Numbered from the stretch's first letter, positions 27,056-36,458 are shown. The stretch is 64,000 bases of DNA from Fusobacterium perfoetens (GCF_021531595.1 NZ_JADYUD010000004.1:62001-126000), one strand, 5' to 3'. The notes: generated from the letters alone by a model not told the origin. Translations and numbers: made by a program.

Positions 27056-28408
27056 TTATTTTACAGTTTGTGCAGCACTTTCATTTATTCTTTTAATTCC
27101 AATGGTAGAAAAGATTATAAAAGAAAAAACAAGAGTTATAACTTCATTTGCTGGAGCAGACATCCATATTCCTCTGCTGTCAAAAATAAGAGGGAATATA
27201 TAAAGAAGTGTATTTATAAAAATAATTCCTCTTAGTATACTTAAAACTGCAGAGATTAAAGCATCTTCAATAGCTGTGAAATACGCACTTATAATTATAT
27301 TTATTCCCATAAGGATATAAGTAAAACTATAAATTCTTACAGCTTCTTTTGTAATTACAAAAAGATTTTCATCATTTTTTACAAACATTGAAATAATGTC
27401 GTGAGCAAAGAAATTTATTGTAAGATAAAACATAACTCCTAAAATAGTAACTGTTCCAATACCTATTTTTAAAACTTTTTTTATTCTTTTATATTTTTCA
27501 GCACCATAGTTATAACTTATAACAGGTTGAAGTCCTTGAGAAAATCCAATCATTGTCATTGTAACAAGTGTTGAAATATATCCTATAATACCAAAAGCTG
27601 ATACACCTTTTTCTCCTATCATTCTCATGATATTTATATTAAACGCCATAATAACAATTCCTGTAGCTATTTCTGTAAGAAATTCTGAAGAACCATTAAA
27701 GCATAAAGCTCCTATCGCTCTGAAATCAAATTTTGTAAATCTGAATTTAAGTTTTTTAGCTTTAAAAACAAGGTATCCTCCAAGTGAAAGGGCAGTCCCT
27801 AGTTGTGCCATACCTGTAGCAAGGGCAGCTCCTCCTATTCCCCAGTGAAGATGAACTATAAAAATGTAGTCAAGTACAATATTTATAATTGCACCTGCTA
27901 AATTACAAAGCATTGAGTATGCAGGATTTCCTTCTATTCTTATAAAAATTTCAAATCCATAAGAGAGTAAATAAAAAATAGTAAAAAATGAAATGATGAA
28001 GAGATATTTTTCAGCTGAATCTATAATAACATCATTTGCTCCAAGTATTTTTACTATTTGTCTTGGGAAAAATACTCCAAGAGTTCCTAAAAGTCCTCCA
28101 AGTACCATAAAAAATTGTGTAGAAAGACTATATATTCTATTTGCTTCTTTTAAGTCTCCTTCTCCAAGACGAATAGCAATAATAGTTCCGCCACCTACAG
28201 CTATCATTATTCCAAGAGCGAAAGAAATATTAACATAAGGCATTACTATGTTTACTGCTGCAATTTCTTTAGCTCCAAGATATTTTCCTATAAAAATACC
28301 ATCAACTATAGTGTAGAGTGAATATATCCACATTGTGAATATAGATGGAATACCGTATTTTAAAATAATTTTTGTAAGGCTGTCCCTGCCTAAGTCCAAT
28401 TTTGCCAT
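27056..28408 (-). CDS. MATE-family multidrug efflux transporter
   Basis: About 450 residues and twelve membrane spans in two MATE repeats. The first repeat begins IPSIFTMWIYSLYTIVDGIFIGKYLG, with the conserved D-G-I-F-I-G, and has AVGGGTIIAIRLGEGD. It exports cationic drugs or metabolites by Na+ or H+ antiport. The start is ATG 28408, 10 bases after AGGAG; an in-frame ATG at 28417 is only 1 base from AGGAG. The site is overlapped by an 11-bp inverted repeat and preceded by a 21-codon leader ORF, suggesting control at translation. The substrate is unknown. Confidence 0.9.
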   Translation of the reverse strand: MAKLDLGRDSLTKIILKYGIPSIFTMWIYSLYTIVDGIFIGKYLGAKEIAAVNIVMPYVNISFALGIMIAVGGGTIIAIRLGEGDLKEANRIYSLSTQFFMVLGGLLGTLGVFFPRQIVKILGANDVIIDSAEKYLFIISFFTIFYLLSYGFEIFIRIEGNPAYSMLCNLAGAIINIVLDYIFIVHLHWGIGGAALATGMAQLGTALSLGGYLVFKAKKLKFRFTKFDFRAIGALCFNGSSEFLTEIATGIVIMAFNINIMRMIGEKGVSAFGIIGYISTLVTMTMIGFSQGLQPVISYNYGAEKYKRIKKVLKIGIGTVTILGVMFYLTINFFAHDIISMFVKNDENLFVITKEAVRIYSFTYILMGINIIISAYFTAIEDALISAVLSILRGIIFINTLLYIFPLIFDSRGIWMSAPANEVITLVFSFIIFSTIGIKRINESAAQTVK

Positions 28409-28409
28409 A

Positions 28410-28455
28410 TATATCATTCTCCTTTTATATTTTATTTTTTTCTAAGAATGATATA
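28410..28455 (-). promoter_or_regulatory. Inverted repeat sequestering the MATE ribosome-binding site
   Basis: Arms 28410-28420 and 28445-28455 are perfect 11-base complements (AGAATGATATA and partner). On the mRNA the 3-prime arm covers the sequence from the end of the AGGAG site to just before the ATG at 28408. The 5-prime arm begins 2 bases after the leader ORF stop codon. This is the geometry of translational attenuators. Confidence 0.7.
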
Positions 28456-28457
28456 CT

Positions 28458-28523
28458 TTAAGTGTCCCTGTCTCTGAAAAGGAGCTTCCATAGTGATACT
28501 TCTGCTGAATTTCTCCAGTTCAT
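28458..28523 (-). CDS. 21-aa leader peptide upstream of the MATE pump
   Basis: ATG at 28523 sits 8 bases after a full AAGGAGG and opens 21 codons, starting MNWRNSAEVS and ending LLFRDRDT. The stop lies 49 bases before the pump start. A TTGACA promoter box (28577-28572) with TTTATA at 17-base spacing lies just upstream, so this is the first ORF of the transcript. Strong initiation signals in front of such a short frame, beside a sequestering hairpin, favour a regulatory leader and not a functional protein. Confidence 0.65.
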   Translation of the reverse strand: MNWRNSAEVSLWKLLFRDRDT

Positions 28524-28548
28524 AATATCAACCTCCTTATGTTAATAT

Positions 28549-28577
28549 TATAAACTCTAGAATAATTCCAATGTCAA
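28549..28577 (-). promoter_or_regulatory. Putative promoter of the leader-MATE transcript
   Basis: On the minus strand TTGACA (28577-28572), 17 bases, then TTTATA (28554-28549). An overlapping TATAAT (28552-28547) would give 19 bases. Confidence 0.55.
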
Positions 28578-28603
28578 TATAAATTTAATAAATAAGACTT
28601 CTA

Positions 28604-29056
28604 TTATCTCTCATGGAAAAAAGTTTCTAATTTTTCACGCATTTCTTTTGCTCTTTTAGGATTCCCTTTTGCAGAAATTCCAAGAATATATTCTTCATTA
28701 TCTATAATACTTCCAAAACGGCAATTCATTTCTGTTTTAGATGTAATATTGTTTACAAGAATATTTCTTTCGTCACATATTTTATAAATCTTTTCATTAA
28801 GCTCTTTATTATCTGTAGCACATATTACCATAAAAGTATTTTCAAGCAAATTTTCAGAAAACTCTCCTAAAATTATATCTATATTTTTAAGACTTTTAAA
28901 TTTTTCTTCTTTAATTTCTTTTGTAACTACTAAGACACAAGCCCCATATTTTAAAAGTGTTTCAGCTTTTCTATATGCAATTTTTCCAGCTCCTATAATA
29001 AGAACTTTTTTATTTTTAATATTTATAAATAATGGGAAAAAACTTTTTTCTTCCAT
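28604..29056 (-). CDS. Precorrin-2 dehydrogenase-like protein (siroheme branch)
   Basis: A 150-residue protein with FFPLFINIKNKKVLIIGAGKIAYRKAETLL, the N-terminal Rossmann NAD site of CysG-N/Met8/SirC proteins. VICATDNKELNEKI, MNCRFGSII and ISAKGNPKRA follow. It would oxidise precorrin-2 to sirohydrochlorin. At 150 residues it lacks the longer C-terminal helical part of full CysG-N proteins, so it is the short form. No siroheme or cobalamin genes lie beside it in this window. Confidence 0.85.
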   Translation of the reverse strand: MEEKSFFPLFINIKNKKVLIIGAGKIAYRKAETLLKYGACVLVVTKEIKEEKFKSLKNIDIILGEFSENLLENTFMVICATDNKELNEKIYKICDERNILVNNITSKTEMNCRFGSIIDNEEYILGISAKGNPKRAKEMREKLETFFHER

Positions 29057-29184
29057 GATTTTCTCCTTTTAATATTTTTAAGTTTTTTATTATTATATCA
29101 TATTATTAAAAAATATTATTAGCTGTCTGTTTTCTATAATTTATGATAAAATTAAACTGAATAGATATAAAGGAGAGAGAGCAT

Positions 29185-30006
29185 ATGGGAAAACTTCTCA
29201 GAGAAAAATATTATAAAATTGGCGAAATAAGTAAGATTTATAAAATTAGCAGTGATATACTTAGATATTATGATAAAATAGGGCTTGTATCTCCCGATTT
29301 TGTAGGAGAAAATGGCTATAGATATTATTCTAAAAAGCAGATTTGGAGACTTAATAATATAAGAAACCTGAGAAATATTGGTGTAGGTCTTGAAGATATA
29401 AAAGATTTCCTTGATGAAAGAAATATAAATTCTGCAAATGATATAATAGAATTTCAGCTTGAAAAAGTTGAAGATAAAATAAAAAAACTTACAGAACTTA
29501 AAGAGGAACTTACAAGCAAACTTGAAAATATAGAATTTTTTAAAACTTTTAAAGATTTTAATAGACCGATTTTAAAATTTATTCCTAAAAGAAAATTTCT
29601 TCGTTCAAAAGGAAACTTTAAACAAGATTGGGAAATAGATTTTGAACTTAAGATATTAAATGAGAAAACAGAATATGATAGTGATTTTATTCTGACAAAT
29701 AATGAAATAGGAGCAACTCTTTCAAAAGAAAACTTTTTAAAAGGAGAATATCTTACTTTTTCTGAAACCTTTATAATAAATGATGTAAAGGGAGAGATAA
29801 TGGAAGAGGGATATTTCCTTACTATTGTTTTTAGAGGAAACTATAAAGAAAGTTATAAGTATTATGATATTTTAAAAAAATATATAGCTTCTCATAATCT
29901 TGAAGTTATTGGAGATATTCATGAAATTTATCATATTGAAATACATATAACTGAAAATGAAGATGAATTTATTACAGAAATTCAAATACCTGTTGCTGAA
30001 AAATAA
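29185..30006 (+). CDS. MerR-family regulator with GyrI-like effector domain
   Basis: A 273-residue protein. Residues about 10-75 are a MerR winged helix (YKIGEISKIYKISSDILRYYDKIGLVSP, then ENGYRYYSKKQIWRLNNIRNLRNIG). Residues about 85-115 form a coiled coil (VEDKIKKLTELKEELTSKLE). About 120-273 resemble a BmrR/GyrI-like ligand-binding domain. Such regulators activate efflux genes on binding hydrophobic cations. The nearest pump is the MATE gene, about 0.8 kb away on the other strand; a link is possible but not shown. Confidence 0.88.
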   Translation: MGKLLREKYYKIGEISKIYKISSDILRYYDKIGLVSPDFVGENGYRYYSKKQIWRLNNIRNLRNIGVGLEDIKDFLDERNINSANDIIEFQLEKVEDKIKKLTELKEELTSKLENIEFFKTFKDFNRPILKFIPKRKFLRSKGNFKQDWEIDFELKILNEKTEYDSDFILTNNEIGATLSKENFLKGEYLTFSETFIINDVKGEIMEEGYFLTIVFRGNYKESYKYYDILKKYIASHNLEVIGDIHEIYHIEIHITENEDEFITEIQIPVAEK

Positions 30007-30010
30007 ATAA

Positions 30011-30068
30011 AAAATGGGCTGTTCAATATTCTAAAATTTTATTTTTATAGAATCATTACAGCCCATTT
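30011..30068. repeat. Hairpin repeat element A (also bidirectional terminator)
   Basis: AAATGGGCTGT (30012-30022) pairs with ACAGCCCATTT (30058-30068). An inner AT palindrome contains AAAATTTTATTTTTATAGAAT. Both exits are T-rich, and it lies between convergent merR and M42 genes. It shares core and arms with elements at 45070 and 52097. Confidence 0.7.
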
Positions 30069-30072
30069 ATTT

Positions 30073-31143
30073 TTATAAACTTTCTATAATATCTTTTGTA
30101 ATATTTTCAGCAATAGCTTTTACAAGTTTTACTGTTTCAATATAGTCATCATAAGAGATAAATCCATAATGTGAATGAGTATATCTTACAGGAATTCCTA
30201 TTACAACAGTAGGTATTCCTCCATTTTCAAGATGAATTTTAGAGGCATTTGTTCCTCCACTTTCTCTTACTGTTTCTTGAATTTTAATATTATTTTCCTC
30301 AGCAATTTTTTGAATAAATCTTATAAGTCTAGGATTTGCAATCATTGTAGGATCAATATGACGAACTTGTGCTCCCTTTCTTAAAGCTCCCTGACTTCTG
30401 TATTCATTTCTGAAGTTATCATCAGCAGGAGGCCCTTCAAGTACAATAGCTAAATCAGGCATAACTTTTTGAGCAGCTACAAGAGCACCACGACACCCCT
30501 CTTCTTCTTGAGAAGATAAAACTCCTGTAAGAGAAACAGATAGTTCTTTTCCTTTAAGTTCCTTCATAACATCAAGAATTACTGCACAGCCAACTCTATC
30601 ATCAAAAGCTTTTCCAAGAAACATTCTTGAATTTTCATTGTATGTACATTCAACATCAGGTATAACAGGTGCTCCTACACCTATTTTAAAATTATTTACA
30701 GTTTCATCATATGAAGTTGTCCCAACATCAATAAACATATCTTTCATATCTGTAACTTTTCCTGCATCAGCTTTTGAAGTAAAATGAGGAGGAATTGAAG
30801 AAATTATCCCTTCTACATAATTTCCTTCTTTATTAAGAATTCTTACTTTGTGAGCAGGGATTTGCTGATTGCTCCAACCTCCAAGAGATATAAATTTTAA
30901 AAGTCCATTAGGCTCTATTGACTGAACCATAAATCCAACTTCATCTGAATGAGCATCAAGCATAACAACAGGTTTTGTTCTCTCGTTTTTTTCTATATTA
31001 TTTATATAAAGATTTCTTATTTTATCTTCATATACAGGATAATCTTTTCCTATAATTTCTTTTGCAAGTTCTGTAACTTCATCTTCAAATCCTGAAACTC
31101 CATTTGCATTACTTAATTTTTTAATAAGTTCTATTGAGTTCAT
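30073..31143 (-). CDS. M42-family metallopeptidase
   Basis: A 356-residue aminopeptidase of the M42 (tetrahedral TET/FrvX) family. Metal ligands are visible: DAHSDEVGF (first His/Asp), FDDRVGC (bridging Asp), SSQEEEGCRGA (catalytic Glu pair), LEGPPADD and YTHSHYG (last His). It is usually a cytosolic dodecamer that trims short peptides; some are annotated as endoglucanases, which is doubtful. It shares a strand with the 144-aa hypothetical 21 bases upstream, probably an operon. Confidence 0.92.
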   Translation of the reverse strand: MNSIELIKKLSNANGVSGFEDEVTELAKEIIGKDYPVYEDKIRNLYINNIEKNERTKPVVMLDAHSDEVGFMVQSIEPNGLLKFISLGGWSNQQIPAHKVRILNKEGNYVEGIISSIPPHFTSKADAGKVTDMKDMFIDVGTTSYDETVNNFKIGVGAPVIPDVECTYNENSRMFLGKAFDDRVGCAVILDVMKELKGKELSVSLTGVLSSQEEEGCRGALVAAQKVMPDLAIVLEGPPADDNFRNEYRSQGALRKGAQVRHIDPTMIANPRLIRFIQKIAEENNIKIQETVRESGGTNASKIHLENGGIPTVVIGIPVRYTHSHYGFISYDDYIETVKLVKAIAENITKDIIESL

Positions 31144-31164
31144 ATTTTCTCCTTAATTTAATTA

Positions 31165-31599
31165 TTACATTTTTATTTCAAGGAGCACAGCTCCTATTTT
31201 TTTTATCATTTCATCTGTTTCATTTTTAAAATTATTATAGTATTCCTTGAAATCCTCTTGAATTTCAACTGTAACAGCAGGAGGATTTGGAGTTTTTAAA
31301 AAATCAAGATGAGTATCCTTATCATCTATATTTTCTGAAATAAATTCATAAGCCTCTTCTGTTTTTACAACGATTCCCATAACAGCAGCCTTAAGTTTAT
31401 GATGTATTTCAAAATGAATTATATCATGTCTTGAAGGAAAAACAAGAAGAACAAAATCATCATATTTTTCATTTATATATCCCATAGCATGCTTCCTTTC
31501 CTGAATAAACTTTTTAAACTCATCATATTCAGGAAGATTCATATATATTTTTTCATCAACAACTTCTGTTGCTTCTGTATTTTTAATATAAAAATTCAT
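31165..31599 (-). CDS. Hypothetical protein, 144 aa
   Basis: A soluble acidic protein with no signal peptide or membrane span and no motif I recognise. It has two possible histidine-rich turns (RHDIIHFEIHHK near residue 57) and an EDF...EYYNNF helix near the end. It ends 21 bases before the M42 peptidase start and is probably co-transcribed. AT-rich codon use is like its neighbours, so it seems native. No function assigned. Confidence 0.75.
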   Translation of the reverse strand: MNFYIKNTEATEVVDEKIYMNLPEYDEFKKFIQERKHAMGYINEKYDDFVLLVFPSRHDIIHFEIHHKLKAAVMGIVVKTEEAYEFISENIDDKDTHLDFLKTPNPPAVTVEIQEDFKEYYNNFKNETDEMIKKIGAVLLEIKM

Positions 31600-31759
31600 T
31601 TTCTTTCCCCATTTTCTTTGATTTATTTTAATTTGATTATAACAAAGGTTCTTTTAAAAGTCAAAAATATAGAAATAAATTAATATAAAATAAACTTTGT
31701 AAAATTAAAAATTATTTTATATTAAGCAATGAAACAAATTCTTGAAATTTTAGTATTTT

Positions 31760-31785
31760 AAAAGGGGCTTTATAAAGCCCCTTTT
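31760..31785. terminator. Terminator of the EIIA gene
   Basis: AAAAGGGGCTTTA runs straight into TAAAGCCCCTTTT, a perfect palindrome 3-prime of the minus-strand crr-like gene. Confidence 0.85.
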
Positions 31786-31794
31786 ATGTAATAA

Positions 31795-32289
31795 CTATTT
31801 TTTTAATTTAACTCTCATTAAAAGATCTCCAGCTTTAACATCTCCAGAAGCTACAACTTCAAGAGTGTCAACCATATCCATGCTTGTAATAATTATAGGA
31901 GTCTTAGTAGATTTAGCATTATTTTTTATAAATTCTAAATCATATTCTATTAATTTATCTCCTTTTTTAGCACTTCCTGCATCTGCAACTCTTGTAAGAC
32001 CTTCACTGTTTAATTTAACAGTATCTATACCGAAGTGAACTATCATTTCAAGCCCGTTAGCTGCTTCAAGACTTACAGCATGGTTAGTTTCAAATATATC
32101 TATTTCACCGTCAATAGGAGCATATATAGCACCTGGAACTGGATCTATTGCACAACCGTCTCCTATCATTTTTTGAGCAAAAGCTTCATCTGGAACTTCA
32201 CTTAAAGGAATTACTTTTCCATTAAGTGGAGAATAAATTTCAAACCATTCCTCAGTTTTTTTACCTTTTAAGAAATCAAAAAATCCCAT
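31795..32289 (-). CDS. crr: PTS EIIA component, glucose type
   Basis: A 164-residue EIIA-Glc-type protein. FEIYSPLNGKVIPLSEVPDEAFAQKMIGDG opens the fold. His70 (ETNHAV) and His85 (IVHFGIDTV) match the E. coli pair His75/His90; the second is the phosphoacceptor. It transfers phosphate from HPr to sugar-specific IIB domains and, in some bacteria, signals catabolite state. Stand-alone gene, not fused to IIBC, so it may serve several sugar permeases. Confidence 0.95.
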   Translation of the reverse strand: MGFFDFLKGKKTEEWFEIYSPLNGKVIPLSEVPDEAFAQKMIGDGCAIDPVPGAIYAPIDGEIDIFETNHAVSLEAANGLEMIVHFGIDTVKLNSEGLTRVADAGSAKKGDKLIEYDLEFIKNNAKSTKTPIIITSMDMVDTLEVVASGDVKAGDLLMRVKLKK

Positions 32290-32484
32290 TTGTCTCTCCT
32301 TTTAAAACTTTCTTTGATATTTATTTTGATACTTTATTATTCCATATTTACAAAAATAAATCAAATAAATTTTTTAAAACTTTTTTTTAGTTAATGCCGT
32401 CTTATGATATGAAAGAAAGAAAAATTTATTATTAATCTGTTTTTTAAACTATTTTATTGGTATGATTATCTAGGAGGTAATATT

Positions 32485-35055
32485 ATGAATCCAAATATCT
32501 TTACTGAAAATTCAATTTTGGCATTAAATGATTCAAGAGACCTTGCTGTTAAATATAAACAGTCAAGTATCAAAAATGAAATATTAGCCCTAGCTTTATT
32601 AAAAAATAAAGAAGGATTAATACCAAGAGTCATTGAAAAAATGAATTTAAATCTCTCTTCTATCATAAGTGGATTGGAAAGAGAAATTGAAAAGTTTCCT
32701 AAAATAGAAGGAAACGGATTAGGAGATGTATCTCTTGACTCTGCTGCAAACAGAGTGCTTATAGATGCCGAAGAAGAAATGAAAAAAATGGGAGACTCTT
32801 ATGTAAGTGTTGAACATATTTTCATTGCATTATTAAAAGAATGCAAAACATTACAAAGATTAGGAATTGAATTGAATAAATTCAAAGAGGTGATTAAAAC
32901 AATTAGAGGAAATCAAAAAGTAGATTCTCAAAATCCAGAATCTAAATATGAAGTTTTGGATAAATATGCAAAAGATCTGGTAGAACTTGCCAGAGAAGGT
33001 AAGATAGATCCTATTATAGGAAGAGATGCAGAAATAAGAAGAACTATTCAAATTATTTCAAGAAGAACAAAAAATAATCCTATACTAATAGGTGAACCAG
33101 GTGTTGGTAAAACTGCAATAGCAGAGGGACTTGCTCAAAGAATTCTTAATGGAGATGTTCCTGAAAACTTAAAAGACAGAAAAATATTCTCACTTGATAT
33201 GGGAGCACTTATTGCAGGTGCTAAATACAGAGGAGAATTTGAAGAAAGATTAAAAGCTGTATTAAAAGAAGTTCAGGCTTCTGAAGGAAAAATTATTCTG
33301 TTCATTGATGAAATTCATACAATTGTTGGTGCAGGAAAAACTGACGGTGCTATGGATGCTGGAAACTTATTAAAACCTATGCTTGCAAGAGGTGAAGTAA
33401 GAGTTATTGGTGCAACTACTATTGACGAATACAGAAAATATATTGAAAAAGATCCAGCTCTTGAAAGAAGATTCCAGACAGTTCTTGTAGATGAACCTAC
33501 TGTTGAAGATACAATTTCAGTTCTTAGAGGACTTAAAGAAAAATATGAAGTATATCATGGAATAAGAATAAGTGATGGAGCTATTGTCTCTGCTGCAGTT
33601 TTAAGTGACAGATATATTTCAGACAGATTCCTTCCAGATAAGGCTATTGACCTTATTGATGAAGCTGCTGCTATGATAAGAACTGAAATAGATTCTATGC
33701 CAAGTGAACTTGACGAACTTACAAGAAAATCTATGCAGCTTGAAATTGAAAGAGAAGCACTTAAAAAAGAAGATGATGAAGCATCTAAAGAAAGACTAAA
33801 AGCTCTTGAAAAAGAACTTGCTGAAATAAATGCAAATAAAGCTGTTTTAAAATCTCAATGGGAAGTTGAAAAACAAGAAATTGAAAAAGTAAAACAATTA
33901 AAAGCTGAAATTGATAAGACAAAACTTGAAATTGAAAAAGCTGAAAGAAATTATGATTTAAATAAACTTGCTGAATTAAAATATGGTACACTTGCAACTC
34001 TTGAAAAAGAACTTAAAGAACAACAAGAAGCATCTGACAAAAAATTTGATCATGCTCTTTTAAAACTTGAAGTAGGAGAAAATGAGATTGCAGATATTGT
34101 TTCTAAATGGACAGGAATACCTGTATCAAAACTTGTTGAAAGTGAAAAAGAAAAAATTCTTAACCTTGAAAAATCTCTTAACGAAAGAGTTATGGGACAA
34201 GAAGAAGCTGTAAAACTTGTTGCAGATACAATCTTAAGAGCAAGAGCAGGACTTAAAGATAAGAGAAGACCTATTGGTTCATTTATCTTCTTAGGACCTA
34301 CTGGTGTTGGTAAAACTTATCTTGCAAAATCTCTTGCTTATAATTTGTTTGACAATGAAGATAACATGATAAGAATTGACATGAGTGAATATATGGATAA
34401 ATTCTCTGTTACAAGACTTATAGGTGCACCTCCAGGATATGTAGGATATGAAGAAGGAGGACAACTTACTGAAGCCGTAAGAAGAAAACCTTATTCAGTT
34501 ATTCTGTTTGATGAAATTGAAAAGGCTCACCCTGATGTATTTAATACATTCCTTCAAATTCTTGATGATGGAAGACTTACTGATGGTCAAGGAAGAGTTG
34601 TAGACTTTAAAAATACTCTTATTATTATGACATCTAACATAGGAAGTTCTTTAATTCTTGAAGATCCTGATTTAAGTGAGGAAACTAAAAAATCTGTTAA
34701 CAATATGCTTAAACAAGGTTTCAAACCTGAATTCTTAAACAGAATTGATGATATTATTATCTTCAAGAGTCTTTCTCTTGAATCTGTAAAAGATATTGTA
34801 AAACAATTATTAAAAGAAACTCAAGAAAAATTAAAAGATAAATATATTAAACTTGAATTTACAAATGATGTTATTGATTATCTTGCAGTAAACTCTTATG
34901 ATCCTCACTATGGAGCAAGACCTCTTAAGAGATTTATTCAAAAAGAAATTGAAACAGAACTTGCTAAAAAAGTGTTATCTAATGAGATTAAAGAAAAAGA
35001 CAGCGTTACAGCAGAACTAGTTGATGGAAAAATTAAATTTACAGTAAAAGAATAA
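32485..35055 (+). CDS. clpB: ATP-dependent disaggregase ClpB
   Basis: An 856-residue Hsp100 protein. N-domain (1 to about 145), AAA-1 with GEPGVGKT (about 204-211), coiled-coil M domain (about 400-525), AAA-2 with GPTGVGKT (about 605-612), and the [20 protein letters not shown] pore loop. It has the long M domain and lacks a ClpP-binding IGF loop, as in ClpB. It rescues aggregated proteins with DnaK. AGGAGG precedes the ATG. No CIRCE repeat was found upstream, so HrcA control is not supported here. Confidence 0.97.
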   Translation: MNPNIFTENSILALNDSRDLAVKYKQSSIKNEILALALLKNKEGLIPRVIEKMNLNLSSIISGLEREIEKFPKIEGNGLGDVSLDSAANRVLIDAEEEMKKMGDSYVSVEHIFIALLKECKTLQRLGIELNKFKEVIKTIRGNQKVDSQNPESKYEVLDKYAKDLVELAREGKIDPIIGRDAEIRRTIQIISRRTKNNPILIGEPGVGKTAIAEGLAQRILNGDVPENLKDRKIFSLDMGALIAGAKYRGEFEERLKAVLKEVQASEGKIILFIDEIHTIVGAGKTDGAMDAGNLLKPMLARGEVRVIGATTIDEYRKYIEKDPALERRFQTVLVDEPTVEDTISVLRGLKEKYEVYHGIRISDGAIVSAAVLSDRYISDRFLPDKAIDLIDEAAAMIRTEIDSMPSELDELTRKSMQLEIEREALKKEDDEASKERLKALEKELAEINANKAVLKSQWEVEKQEIEKVKQLKAEIDKTKLEIEKAERNYDLNKLAELKYGTLATLEKELKEQQEASDKKFDHALLKLEVGENEIADIVSKWTGIPVSKLVESEKEKILNLEKSLNERVMGQEEAVKLVADTILRARAGLKDKRRPIGSFIFLGPTGVGKTYLAKSLAYNLFDNEDNMIRIDMSEYMDKFSVTRLIGAPPGYVGYEEGGQLTEAVRRKPYSVILFDEIEKAHPDVFNTFLQILDDGRLTDGQGRVVDFKNTLIIMTSNIGSSLILEDPDLSEETKKSVNNMLKQGFKPEFLNRIDDIIIFKSLSLESVKDIVKQLLKETQEKLKDKYIKLEFTNDVIDYLAVNSYDPHYGARPLKRFIQKEIETELAKKVLSNEIKEKDSVTAELVDGKIKFTVKE

Positions 35056-35075
35056 CTAAAAAATAATATTCTTTG

Positions 35076-35114
35076 AAAAGAGAGGCAGACAAAAATTTTT
35101 GTCTCTCTTTTTTT
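35076..35114 (+). terminator. Terminator of clpB
   Basis: AGACAAAAA (35087-35095) pairs with TTTTTGTCT (35096-35104), extended by AAAAGAG/CTCTTTT past a small bulge, then a T-run. Confidence 0.75.
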
Positions 35115-35167
35115 TATTTTTTGTTTGTTTTCAGATTTTATTTTTAAAAAGTTAAAAGTATTTTAAT

Positions 35168-35196
35168 TTGAAAAAATTATATCTGAATGTTATAAT
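35168..35196 (+). promoter_or_regulatory. Promoter of a candidate sRNA
   Basis: TTGAAA (35168-35173), 17 bases, then TATAAT (35191-35196). No ORF begins at a useful distance. Confidence 0.6.
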
Positions 35197-35202
35197 GATG
35201 AT

Positions 35203-35290
35203 AATAAAATAGCTCATTAAGCTATAAGTAGATAATTAATTATAACTATTTAAACAGCTAATTTCAAAGTAAAATTAGCTGTTTTTTTTG
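35203..35290 (+). ncRNA. Candidate small RNA of about 88 nt
   Basis: A promoter and a terminator frame a non-coding stretch. The predicted transcript starts near 35203. It has a small hairpin (TAGCT/AGCTA, 35210-35224) and ends in a 12-bp intrinsic terminator (AACAGCTAATTT 35253-35264 with AAATTAGCTGTT 35272-35283) followed by eight T. The only ATG codons near the start run into stops at once. The space between clpB and the next gene (354 bases) is otherwise empty. Confidence 0.5.
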
Positions 35291-35409
35291 TTATTATTTA
35301 AAATAAAGATATTAATTTTTTAGTATGAAATCAACTAATTTTTTTTGTATAAAAGCTTATAATTAATTATAACACATTAAATTTTTTATAAACTGAAGGA
35401 GGAAACATT

Positions 35410-36033
35410 ATGGGATTTATTCTTATGCTTGGATTAGCTTGGTTTCTATGCTGGGTTATAGCATCATTGGACGGGGCAAGTAAGGCAGCAGAAGAAGAAA
35501 AAAGAATAGAAATAATAAGAAAAAATGCAGAAGCAGAACGAGAAAAAGAAAAAAATATAAGGGAACAATTAAAAACAGAAATTGAAACAAAAGCTAAAAA
35601 TTTTGAAGAAAATATTTTACCTAAAAACTTTAAAATTGATAAAAAAATTAACTATATATATCATAAAAATTATTCCCCTATTATTTATATTGACACACAT
35701 GCAAAAAAATGTCTATTTACAAAAGATTTTGTAAATTATAAAGAATTTAATTTTAATGATATTTTTAAAATTGAGTTACTTTCTGTTAGAACAGATGATG
35801 TTAATGTAGGTGGAGATATAGTAGATTTTCTTGTTGCATGTGATATAAAAGAAGTATCATCTTTAGAATGTTTAAGAATAGAGTTTAAAGATATCAATAT
35901 GGAAAATATAGAACTATTTTTTAATCTTTCAAATATGCCAAATGGACATGTCTTAGCTAATGGTATCAAAAATAGTTTAGAAAAAATAATGCAATTTGAA
36001 GAAAAAAAAGAAAATGATATTTCCAATTTGTAA
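35410..36033 (+). CDS. Membrane-anchored hypothetical protein, 207 aa
   Basis: One N-terminal membrane span (GFILMLGLAWFLCWVIASL, residues 2-20) is followed by a charged coiled coil (about 28-70, Glu/Lys rich). A soluble C-terminal domain with strands (YSPIIYIDTHAKKCLF; IFKIELLSVRTDD) follows. The layout suggests a cytoplasmic domain tethered to the inner membrane. No family recognised. GGAGGAAAC precedes the ATG. Its last 20 bases overlap the start of the broken DUF2085 gene, so the two were once an overlapping operon. Confidence 0.75.
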   Translation: MGFILMLGLAWFLCWVIASLDGASKAAEEEKRIEIIRKNAEAEREKEKNIREQLKTEIETKAKNFEENILPKNFKIDKKINYIYHKNYSPIIYIDTHAKKCLFTKDFVNYKEFNFNDIFKIELLSVRTDDVNVGGDIVDFLVACDIKEVSSLECLRIEFKDINMENIELFFNLSNMPNGHVLANGIKNSLEKIMQFEEKKENDISNL

Positions 36034-36318
36034 TAAACACCCTGAACGAGCACCACATATTTTTAATAAGACATTTTTTTATGTTGGCGTTGTAGTATGA
36101 TTAGTTTTTCTTCATTGCTAACTTATCTTTTATATATTTTTGAAAAAATATATATAAAAAATAAAATCTTAATGTGCATTTTTATATTTCCTGTGATTGT
36201 TGATGGTTTTCTACAATTCTTTAAAATAAAAATGAGTAATAATATAAAGAGAGCATTAATGGGATTTTTATTTGGAATAGGGTATATTTCAATTTATATT
36301 AACTTTTTCTTGATATAA
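36014..36318 (+). pseudogene. DUF2085 membrane protein split by a frameshift at a T7 run
   Basis: From ATG 36014 the frame reads MIFPICNKHPERAPHIFNKT, the His/Pro-Glu-Arg start typical of DUF2085, and then FF at a run of seven T (36074-36080), after which it hits TGA. The sequence resumes one frame over as LCWRCSMIS and runs to 36318, with FIFPVIVDGFLQFF and the MSNNIKRALMGFLFGIG C-terminus of the family. One extra T would restore a single 101-residue protein. It could be a pseudogene, a phase-variable gene, programmed slippage or a base-call error. The family function is unknown; small membrane protein. Confidence 0.75.
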
Positions 36319-36423
36319 ATATTTTTAAGAATTTCAGAGCATATAGTTAATTAAAATTATTTATACTTAAATAATTCTTATTTTTTATAATATTTTTTTA
36401 ATATTTTTTATTTTGTAATCACA

Positions 36424-36452
36424 TTGACAAAATAAGAAAATAATCTTATAAT
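36424..36452 (+). promoter_or_regulatory. Strong promoter of the candidate toxin mRNA
   Basis: Perfect TTGACA (36424-36429), a 17-base spacer and perfect TATAAT (36447-36452). Confidence 0.8.
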
Positions 36453-36458
36453 ATATTC

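Noticed and set aside
32290-32484. CIRCE/HrcA or heat-shock sigma element before clpB
   Set aside because: The TTAGCACTC-N9-GAGTGCTAA dyad is not present and no other clear heat-shock motif was seen.
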